A stretch of 64,000 nt of DNA from Helianthus annuus (taxonomy: Eukaryota > Streptophyta > Magnoliopsida > Asterales > Asteraceae). Of this stretch, positions 1 through 9,390 are shown piece after piece (the first letter of the stretch is position 1; each line of letters begins with the position of its first letter). The DNA lies in assembly GCF_002127325.2 (NCBI RefSeq), contig NC_035436.2, forward strand, positions 109,887,591 through 109,951,590. Reading direction: 5' to 3'. Both the position numbers and the translations under genes were made by a program. Below the pieces are notes generated by a model that worked only from the letters and a program-made list of their open reading frames with translations, searched no databases and had not been told where the DNA came from.

Positions 1-690
1 TCTCAGGGTGCAAGTCGATAAGGTGCCTCAGCTACAGGCCCAGCGCCTGGAACTAAGTCAATGGGAAACTCGACTTGTCTTTTTGGCGGAAATCCTGGCA
101 AGTCGTTGGGAAAGACTTCAGGGTATTCCTTCACAACTGGGATGTCTTCTAGCTTTGGCTCAGCGGCTTCTGTGTCCACAATGTGTGCCAAGAAGGCAAC
201 ACATCCTTTCTGCAAACATCTTCGGGCTGTTAAACAACTGATAATCCTTAGAGGCGTATCGTGCTTCTCTCCATGTACCATAATTGTTTCTCCATTCGCC
301 ATCGGAATGCGAATGACCTTCTCGTGACATACGATCTCTGCTCGGTTGCTCGACAACCAATCAGTCCCCACTACCACGTCCAAGCTTCCCAACTTGACTG
401 GCAGAAGATCAAGCGTAAACTCGTGCTCTCCCAGCTCTATTACGCAACCTCTAATGACTTCATTTGCTTCCACTAGCTTTCCATTGGCTAGTTCTATCGA
501 GTACGGAATATCTAGCTTACTAGCTACCAATCCAAGTATATTCTTAAATTCTAGGGACACAAAGCTATAATCGGCACCAGTATCAAATAATACAGATGCA
601 AAGCGTTGGTTGATATGGAACGTACCAGTGGCTACATTCGGATCTTGGCGAGCTTCCCTCGCTCCGATGTTGAAAACCCTTCCCTGAGCT
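1..690 (-). pseudogene. pol (aspartic protease) of TE-A, partial at window edge
   Basis: Minus-strand frame with the retropepsin motif Leu-Phe-Asp-Thr-Gly-Ala-Asp near 570-590, then the usual protease fold segment ending VVGTDWLS (the Met of GMDWLS has changed to Thr), and the linker to reverse transcriptase ([21 protein letters not shown]). The window ends before reverse transcriptase. Close to the TE-I protease over its whole length. Confidence 0.88.
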
Positions 691-1983
691 TGGTTGATTT
701 TCGGGCATTCACGCTTGAAGTGCCCTATATCTCCACAGTTAAAGCAACCTGGTCCCCGACCATTTCCATTACCACCCTGGTTGTTGTTTGCTCCACGGTT
801 TCCACTACCAGCTTGATTCCCAAAATTTCCACGATTACCATTACCGCCATTTCCTCCTTGAGGGCGGTTTCCATACCCATTTCCACCACGGTTATTGTTT
901 CCATTGCCATAACCTCTCTGGCCACCACGACTAGTACCAACCTAGCACGTCTCCTTCGAATGACCAACCTTTCCACAAGACTCGCATTTTCCAGCTCGGC
1001 ATCGTCCATGGTGATGCAACTGGCACGCATCGCATTTGGGCAAGGTGCCCATATACCTTTTTCTTTTATTTTCAACATTAGTTTTGACTTCAACTGGTTA
1101 GTACGCCTCTTTCTTCTTGTTAACACTGCTGGTACCCTTCTTGAAGTTTGAGAACTTCCTTTTGTTCTCACCTGATGACTCAACGTGAGTCTCCTTCTTC
1201 TTGTCAGAAATCGAGAACTTGTTCAATCTGATAGCTTCTTTAGTTAGTGACACACTTAGATCAATAGCCTCGGTGATCGTAGCAGGCTTTGACGTCGTCA
1301 CCATACTCATGATTTGAGGTGCCAACCCCCAAATAAAATGCTCGATGCGCTTGAATTCCGGATAAACCATGTATTGTACAATGCGAGATAAGTCGTGAAA
1401 TCTCTGCACGTATTCAACAATCTTCGGACCATCCATCTTAAGGTTCCAGAACTCAGTTTCCAATTTCTGGATCTCGGCCCTTGAACATTATTTCTTGCGC
1501 ATGAGTTCCTTCATTTCTTCCCTTGTCATGGCATATGCATCCTCTTGTCCCAAGGTCTGGACTTGGAGATTCCACCATGATAACGCTCCGTCTAAGAACA
1601 ATCCAGAGATGTAGGTGACCTGGTGCTCTGGCGCACACTTGCTCATTCTTATCACATAATCAGTTTTCTCTGTCCATCTGACAAAAGCTACAGCACCCCC
1701 GGTGCCGTCGAAATTCAGAGGCTTACAGTCTAAGAACTGCTTATAGGTACAGCCTGTACAAGTAACATCATTCACAGAAAGCGTTAGCGAATGCACATGA
1801 AATATCCAAATGTAATGTAATATGTCTTTTAGTGACTTAAACATTACCAAGTGATGGGTTGCTTCCTGAGGTACCTCCGCTATGCTCAAAGCGTAAGGCA
1901 TCGTGTTGTGCTATCGCTCGTGAAATCCGTTCTTGTAACTCGGCCTCAGTTGTGGGTAGTTGGTTGTCTCTTCGAGGAGGCAT
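690..1983 (-). pseudogene. gag of TE-A (capsid and zinc knuckles), broken
   Basis: Starts at the ATG at 1983 (MPPRRDN...), as in TE-I. After the intron the capsid region follows (retrotrans_gag type: WTEKT, GALSWWN, LMRKKYC, FIWGLAPQI). A stop interrupts the frame near 1488 and the reading continues in another frame from about 1463 to 1098. The Gly/Asn-rich zinc-knuckle region (about 1060-700) is again in a different frame. At least two frameshifts therefore separate the parts. Gag would form the virus-like particle and bind the RNA; this copy cannot make a complete protein. Confidence 0.85.
1754..1847 (-). other. Small intron in gag of TE-A (94 bp, phase 1)
   Basis: The donor GTAATG starts at 1847 and the acceptor TTGTACAG ends at 1754. 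Exon 1 runs from the ATG at 1983 to 1848 (136 nt). Unspliced, the frame meets TAA within four codons. Removing the 94 bp puts exon 1 in frame with Gly-Cys-Thr-Tyr-Lys-Gln-Phe, matching Gly-Cys-Thr-Phe-Lys-Gln-Phe of the intron-free gag in TE-I. Introns lie at the same point in TE-B and TE-G. Confidence 0.8.
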
Positions 1984-2358
1984 CTTCTAAAGAAGATTGT
2001 ATAGGTCAGGTCTTATGCACATAAGTATGTAGTACGTTTATGTAATAACCATTCATCAACACAAGTAAACACATAACACCTCAATGATAACACAAACAAG
2101 TAATTCAACAATGCATATAATGAGAACGTTGCGATTGAGCTTTCATATATCATCGACCACAAATACAGTTTTACATGTTCTACAAATGTATTAGATCACA
2201 TCAAAAGGGATTATAGGGTCACACTACCCTTGTCCAAAAGATCCATCAAACTACAATAGTCATAAAATCAAAAAGTGGTCTTCAAAAGGCTGTGCAAGCT
2301 GGGCTCAATAGCGACACTCTCATCAAAGGTATGCTACCTGCATAAAACCAAAAACCTG

Positions 2359-3797
2359 CTATGCTGATGGTGGAGGAGGAGGAACGAAAAGCAAACTGCG
2401 CACATGCGCTAACTCCCCCTCAAGAGCATGAACGCGATGCAACAGATAACTAATCTGCTGCTTCATAGTAAGAAAATGAACGTCAAAATCTGGGTATGGC
2501 AGAAGAGGAGCAGGTGGAGTCGCGAAAGGTGACTGACAAGTACAAGGTCGAGGACGTGGAATCCTCTCTAGCTCCATGACTGTACGACATAACATCTCCT
2601 GCTGAAGCTGCAAGGACAGGAGTAGCTCACCCCTCGTGTAACCAGTGTAGTGGAAGGATGGTATGGATCAGAGACTGGCATAGTGTTAGGCGGAAACAAC
2701 AAAACTGTGGCATGAAAGGAAAAGCTGCTGACACATTGGAATATGACCAGGCTGCTGATTGGATGAACCTTCCCCTGGACGGGGTAAAGGGATATCCTTT
2801 AAGAATGTGATCGGCAGGTCAGTGCGGTGTATATCAGACATGTGTGGGTGAAACAGGGCAATGTCAACTGGTGCATGTGTAGGTGCAGGTAGGGGAGTAA
2901 CATGCTCAACGAAAGGAGGCATGTCGTCATCATCTATCCACCCATTGCGGGTAAATGCGTAAAGGGGATCTATCTGGTCAACAAAAGGAGCATGATCAGC
3001 GGCTGCAGGGATCGGATCGGGTATAGGTGGTGCAACAATAGATATGTCAACAGGTACAGGGTCATGCTCAGGCAGAGGATCGTGAGCAGGTATAGGCTCG
3101 GGTGCAAGTATAGGCTCAGGGTCGGCTGGTCCCAGCTCAAGATCAGCGGGTACATCAAAAAGCTGATCGTCGAGAACAAAGTCAACCTCATGCTTAGTAT
3201 CAATGTCAGGATCGAACTCATCATCAAACTCGAAGTCCTATGGAAGAACAGGTGCGGCAGACATAGCTGTGTTAGAATCGTAATCAGTGGGATAACGCTG
3301 CAATCCCAGTGCATGCAAAGTAGTGGATGATACAGACTCGAATGAATCAGGACCAGAATGATCAGATGAAATCTCAATGATAGGAATCTCAATGAGTGGG
3401 ACAACATGATCATCATTAGCTGGAACTCCATCTCCCTGTGCAACATCAGGGGGACCATCGATGAAAAGATCGACATCATCATCAGACAAAGCATCAAAAG
3501 GCAAATCCTCGAGAGGAAAAGCCACAAGGGGAAAAGGAGCGGGGATCGGAACAAGAAATAGATCCTCGTCGGGTAAACCATCAGCTAGCGGTATATCATC
3601 GCAAAAATCCGGCATAGCAAACGGCTGGAATCATCGTCATCATCACTCTTAGTGTCAGAAGTGAAAATCTCAGGGTCTGGGGCAATCTCATCGTCCGAAA
3701 CTATGGCCATAGGGTCTATAGTATCTGATAGTCCACTCTCAGATGAGGACACGGTGTCTGTAACAAAACAATCACACATATGCACATATATCAACAA
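2359..3797 (-). pseudogene. Leader ORF (ORF0) of TE-A, frameshifted
   Basis: Three consecutive minus-strand frames match the intact ORF0 of TE-I: an N-terminal Ser/Asp-rich piece (3797-3585), an acidic Pro-rich piece (3615-3238), and a C-terminal piece ending in a Leu-rich stretch and a Pro tail (2613-2359). At the position equivalent to the TE-I start codon the sequence reads GTG, and it is preceded by TTTTGTTACAG, which looks like a 3' splice site. No known function; no domain recognised. The mutations show this copy is dead. It sits between the hairpin array and gag. Confidence 0.75.
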
Positions 3798-3845
3798 TCA
3801 TCAAATAAGCATGTAAGTAGTAACAATGCAAGCATGTATTCATCC

Positions 3846-4058
3846 TAGTCTTCCCAGACTATCCCACCCAGCCTCTCAGACTGAACTACCTAGTCTCTCA
3901 GACTAAACTCCCCAGTCTCTCAGACTGAACTACCCAGTCTCTCAGACTGAACTACCCAGTCTCCCGGGCTGCCCCATCTAGTCTCTCAGACTAACTCCCC
4001 AGTCTCTCAGACTTCACTACCCAGTCTCTCAGACTGCACTACCCACTCTCTCAGACTG
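3846..4058 (-). repeat. 5'UTR array of about ten AGTCT-loop-AGACT hairpins (TE-A)
   Basis: About ten imperfect units, spaced roughly 20-24 bp apart, each with a short inverted repeat of the type CAGTCT CTC AGACTG as written on the plus strand. Outer pairs alternate between C-G and T-A from unit to unit. One unit has changed both arms (CAGTCT CCC GGGCTG) and still pairs if G-U is allowed. The array lies between PBS and ORF0, at the same place as the array in TE-I. The last unit (about 4044-4058) has a mismatch. Confidence 0.85.
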
Positions 4059-4246
4059 AAATATAAACGAATTCCTTGAAATGTATTTTGTGTCTTTTAT
4101 TTGTAAAAATGTTTGTTTCCTGGATCTGGATATTTCGTGTATGCAATGAAAATATGTTATGAAAATATGTTATGAAAACATTTTCGTGAGAGCCCTAATG
4201 ATCTTAGTCTAGACTCGAGAAAGAATCAAAGTTCGCTTCGATCGAA

Positions 4247-4258
4247 GCTCTGATACCA
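4247..4258 (-). other. Primer binding site of TE-A
   Basis: On the minus strand this reads TGGTATCAGAGC, the usual plant retrotransposon primer site complementary to the 3' end of initiator tRNA-Met. It lies three bases inside the LTR end, as in TE-I. Confidence 0.9.
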
Positions 4259-4261
4259 AGA

Positions 4262-7200
4262 TGTCACACCCTGACTTATGCGGAAGCGTGGTTATTGGTG
4301 TGACTTTCTTAATACCATAACATTCAATCATAACAACAGCAATATGATTAAAACCATAAGATGTTCATCCATAAAATTTAGTTTGAAAATACCAAAACTT
4401 ACTTGTCTGAAACGTAGACACCAAATTTAAGTTACAACTACAACATGTTTAAATGAGTTCATGAAGACTCGATAAAAGACCTTAAATAAAACCGAGTTTA
4501 AAACCATGTATCTCGTCTAGGATTAAGTTACATCTCCTAAACCCTACGACCTCGGATGATATCCTTTTATTCCTAACGCATCTTGAACATGCAAACACCC
4601 GCCAAATCCACATAATTTCCTGAAATACATGTAGTTTAAAAACATCAACAAAAGTTGAGCGAGTTCATGTGTTTGTGTATGTATAAAATCTTTAAAAACA
4701 GTATATGTATGTTTGTAAATCCTGGTATGAAAGCAAACAAGGAAAAGATCACCAATGGTTTGCAAGGCCACTGATATGTTTGACGGCGTAGGAAGGCTCA
4801 AACCTAGCAAATTTGTACCGGGCTTCCGTCTGGGGGACATGAACTCACTGTCTTGCGTCTTCGGTAGTCGTAACTCAAATCCCTTCAGCAAACACGACTA
4901 CCTACAATGTACTAACGTCTATTAGACGAACGGGTCGTGCCTTGTCTTAGTATTAATGTTTTTGAGTTACGTTTCTGATATCATTCCAATATAATTATTG
5001 TCAAAATAATTAATATTTCAACTTAAATTATATTTATAATTTTGGAATAATAGTTAAACAACATTCTTGTAATAATACTTCTTAAGTATTTATACTTATA
5101 TTTCCTTCCCAAGGATGGGGTATCTCATACATGTATATTCATATTCTTGTATTTGTCAAGTATTCTTATACTTAACTTCTGATTAATTATTCCGGAATAA
5201 ATATCCAATACATATTTCCAAAATATATGTTTTATTACTTAGAAAAATTATTCATAATTTTTCTTTTGACAAAACTTATTTGTAGTTCCAAATTAATATA
5301 TTTCAAGTCTCACTTCAGAAAATATATATAAACTTATGTTATCAAAAATAATGTATTCCAAGAAAATATATATATTTTTCCCAAAAATATTATACTTCCT
5401 AGTAATTTCAAGAAAATATATTTTTACTTCTCGAAAATGATATACTTTCTCTTTGTCAAAAATATGATATAACTTGGTAATATTTGGAAAAATCATATTT
5501 TTGCTTCTTTGTATCCAAAATATCATTTACCAAAAATATATTTATAAGCATATTTTCAGGAATATTTTGGTAAGTTACATTTCTAGTTCGATTTCACAAT
5601 ATTTTGTGTGTAACTTATATATTTATTCCATATGGTTTTTGGTAATTTGTTGGATTGTAATTTCTTGGTGTTTTTGTTAAGTTATATTATTTTAACTTAA
5701 AATAATATAATTATTACACCAAGTATACAAATATTCACACACATCATGTCTTTAATGTATATATATTCTAAATATATATTTACCCATTTTTATTTATAAA
5801 AACAAACCTCCAATATTTGTATTTTTGTAACAAGAATTATGGCAATGTTTATATTGAAAAACTCATGCTCAAAATACACTTGTAAATATTTGTTTGAAAA
5901 TATTTTTCTAAGTGTTTATATTTTTAGAAAATTTTGCCATAGTTTCCCTTAAAAATGGAGGTGTCCATGCTATCAAAGCATATCATTTTCTTTTCAAAAT
6001 CATCGCAAAGAGTCAACAATCAACCCTAAGCAACTTACACTTGCTAATTTGCCATAATCATGTGATTTACATAACAACATGAACTTGAAGTTTCATAAAA
6101 ACTTGCAGTACCTTGGTAGCATGTTTAGTACGTTTAGTTACCCTCCAAAACGTATTTCCTTCTTTATAAACTTCATTCTTGAAAGATTTAGGTGTTTACA
6201 ACTTGTAAACATGTTGTACAAAAACGTTTCTTTATGAAATCTTCTTGTTTCTCAAGTGTTTCTACAGTTGTTTTATCACCAAAAATAGTGTATGTTTTAG
6301 TAAGAACCAAGATCTTCTAAAACTCATATTTTGAACTTCGTTCTTTTGGAAAACCATTCATAAATCTTAGATCCATAAGATTATTAACTCACTTTGATTA
6401 TTATTTTTCGAGAAATCACTTTGTTCTTCAAGTTCATGCTTACACATGAGGATGATCATCTTGTTTTATCACGTAATCATCCTCTTACTTGCTAGATCAT
6501 GTGTTTATTCACAATCTAGCAAGCTCCTTATGATGATCAACATCATAATCTCAAGAAAATAACAATCAAGTATCATACATACACTAAACAACATAGTTTC
6601 ATCAAAATTTCATCATATATCAAGCTTATGTTCATGTTTCTTGATTAGGTTCTTTAGTGTTCTTCATGATTTTCATCACATATCATCTTTTAACCAACTA
6701 TATTAGAAGTAACAAGAGATTATAAGGGCCTTACTACTAGCTCTATGGCTAGGGATGAACACAAGAAGTTGAAGATGACAAAAGTGATGGATAAAAGCAA
6801 GTGAAAGAGGTCCTTCAATCTCTAGAGCCACCAAGCTTCTTTAGACACCTTCTAGCACCTTGTGATGAATGTGGAATGGATGAAGAAAGCTTGACAATGG
6901 TGGTGGTGTGGTTGTTGGAGTTCGGCCGAGAGGGGGAAGAAGGAGGGGGAGTGAGTTGTGTGAAGTTGATGAATGAAGTTAGAACTCTCAAGGTTTAACT
7001 TATAACCATATTACTACATAAACTCTTGGATAATATGTCCCTTAGAGTACAAGACATATCTATTAAACAATTGTGTAATATGTCCCTTGGATAATGTGTA
7101 AGGGGCCTTGGTGGCCATGAGACAGGTGGGGGGGGGGTCTAGTATAGGTTTCAACCAATTAGTTATCATATAGTTCAAAACCAAGTATTAGTTAGGTGTT

Positions 7201-7866
7201 TTAGTCACTAGATATTTTTAGTGGGTGTTAGGGTGTTCGGGGATCATAATTAGCTCAGAAATAATAAAACAATGCTTCTAGTGTAACTTTGGTGTTTCGG
7301 GTAGTGTCCGGTTGTTCGGTTAGATACCGGTTCGTTAAAGTGCTAAACTATACTGTTTAGTGATCTTTATGTACCCTTTTGTGACACTTTTAATTCTCAA
7401 CACTTAGGAAAGCATTCAGGACCATTTAGTCATATTTTTGCATGATACTAGCTTGTTAAAAAGCTGATTTTTGCTGAATTATGCAGAATTCTGCACTTTA
7501 TGTGGGTTTTAGGCACTTCCCGGCACTTAAACTATCACTTAGGAATGCAGTTTTGTGGTCGTTACTTCCCTACACACCATACTAGTGTAGTACTTATTCT
7601 CTGGCTCACACTGTGTCTCAAAACAACGTCTGTCTATATACTGATCCTCGTCAGCATTTTTCTGAGTTATCCGCTAACTGTGCTAACTGTGCTTTGTGCA
7701 TCATTTATGTTAATATGGTTTGCATGTAATAATGAAGTGACATCATGCAATATGTGATGCACATGTAAGTATGATACAGTAATCAGAAAGTAATTAATTG
7801 TAATTCAGCACAGTCATTAAGCATTAATTAATTGTACGGATACCTGGATTTTTGATGGTTGTCACA
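4262..7866 (-). repeat. 5' LTR of TE-A
   Basis: On the minus strand the LTR starts TGTGACAACC at 7866 and ends GGGTGTGACA at 4262, next to the PBS. It is about 3.6 kb and very AT-rich in the middle (about 4980-5950). Visible landmarks are a G-tract at 7128-7137 (a C-tract in LTR sense), a U3 block with CTAACCGAACAACCGGACA near 7300-7345, the conserved CTAGCC...GCTAGTAGTAAG motif at 6729-6754, and an intron-like segment from donor GTGAGT at 4848 to acceptor TTTCAG at 4620. Confidence 0.88.
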
Positions 7867-9385
7867 GCTGACTAGTTACTACAGGACTTAATTATCCTTA
7901 GTGGGAAGTTGGTCGGATTAGATATCAGATCTTTAGTCAATTGTCAAAGTCATAAGTCATTACATGTTCAAATGGATTCATTGCCTACGTGGTTTCTCCT
8001 TCTGATTGATCTCAAACTCATGTTCCCAGTCGTTTGGTTATCTTAGTTCGTCTTAGTTAGTTTAATTTAGATATTAGTTAATTAAAAACCCTCAAAACCC
8101 AAATAAACCAATTAAGTAATTAGTTGAGTCAGAGTCTAGTTTAGCGTCGCTAGTGTCTCGTGGTTCGATACTCGGACTTCATTAGGCTTTACAACGTTCG
8201 ATAGGTACACTTTCCTGTTAGTGGTCTAGCATTTAGCGAGTCTTAGTTTATAAATTTAAAACTAGGGTTTCTAGATTAGGTTAGTTTTTATAGACCATAT
8301 TCTTCACATCAACAGTCGATTGTATTAACCTCGTAGTAACACAAACTAATACCATGATAATCACAACATGCCAGAAAGAAAATACCATAATTTACATATC
8401 GTCATAACTTGTTACATTTTTTTTTTCAAAAGATACAAAAGGGCTAGAGGCTACATCCCCTCGGCTTACAAGTTTAGATAATACACAAGAAGGTAAAAGT
8501 TTCTTCCATGTTCTATCTTCGTACCCAAAAGTAGTATCATCATGTCACAGCTACTGGGGTGGGGTGGGGAGGTCGTGTCTCGAGTGCTGCCCTAACCGCA
8601 GCTAAGCCCCCTCGATAATCCTCATCCTATGATCGTGTGTAGCTACCCTAGTACGAATCTCTGAAATCTCATGATCAGACATACCCAATAGTGTGCTGAA
8701 GCTGAAATTGAGGTGCTTAAGGAATTATAATTACAATGATATCAATATATAGACACTAATCTAGGGTTAGGAAACTTGATTCCCAAGTTAGGCCCAAGCC
8801 CACATAGTGATAACTAGGGCCGGCAAAATTAAAACCCTAATTTAAGTGTCAAATAAAGATGTGTGGGCCAACCCAAGGCTAGGGCAGGCCACCATCCCTT
8901 GATCGGGCTTCCACACCAATTCGCCCAACAGATACATCAGTCACAGGTATCTATGGAATTTTACTTGGTGTTCAGCTTGGAAGGCCTTGGGCCTTCCGTA
9001 AGTCAACCGACCAAGAAATTTAAGAATCTCATCAATCAATATAACATGCAAACCAATCACGAAAGGAACAATCGCGAAAACTTGTGAATGTATAGGATCA
9101 AGAAATGCAGCCCAAACGAGACCGACATTGCAACAAGCAACCATGGGTTAACCCATGCTAGCATGGTCAGAAGGCTCTCGTCTTCCGAAAGGACGTTTAG
9201 GGAATTAAACATCTCGATGGGTACCAATACGGAAAGTGAGATTGTCATGGCTTTGACTTTTCCACCTTGGAAATAGTCACAAGGGTTCGAGTCAGAATTA
9301 AACGTTTGGTCTCCGGCTTTGAAAGGTTAAACCATGAAATTTTCCCATTTTGCATTGACCCCAATTTGCAAGCTGGGCGTTGGTG
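7867..9385. other. Flank between TE-A and TE-B, no gene recognised
   Basis: About 1.5 kb with short open frames only. Apart from the leader-ORF remnant at 8290-8690 I see no domain, tRNA or clear repeat end. Positions 9386-9390 (ACTAG) are the left target-site copy of TE-B. Confidence 0.6.
8290..8690 (-). pseudogene. Remnant of a gypsy leader-ORF 3' end and spacer
   Basis: On the minus strand a short frame starts MSDHEISEIRTRVATHDH, has one stop, and ends in a Pro-rich tail. It is followed by a spacer resembling the stretch after ORF0 in TE-I: GATGTAGCC, then a T-run and an ATGATTATC-rich stretch. This gives the order ORF0 C-terminus then spacer before gag, without the rest of an element. 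The similarity is by eye and short. Confidence 0.35.
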
Positions 9386-9390
9386 ACTAG
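9386..9390. repeat. Target-site duplication of TE-B, left copy (ACTAG)
   Basis: ACTAG directly precedes the LTR start TGTGACAACC at 9391 and is repeated at 20381-20385 directly after the 3' LTR end GTGTGACA. Confidence 0.95.

Larger units (their letters stand above)
1..7866 (-). mobile_element. TE-A: Ty3/gypsy chromovirus-like element, 5' part, cut by window edge
   Basis: Read on the minus strand the order is LTR (7866 to 4262), tRNA-Met-type PBS, hairpin array, leader ORF (ORF0), gag with a small intron, zinc knuckles and protease; the element runs off the window at base 1 just before reverse transcriptase. It is the same family as TE-I (55408-63188), to which its protease and ORF0 can be aligned by eye. 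Several frameshifts and stops mean it cannot encode its proteins. The right flank starts at 7867; the matching target-site duplication lies outside the window. Confidence 0.9.

Noticed and set aside
8863..9144. Overlapping small frames on both strands in the flank before TE-B
   Set aside because: Short, without domain or repeat support, and open on both strands; no reason to call a gene.
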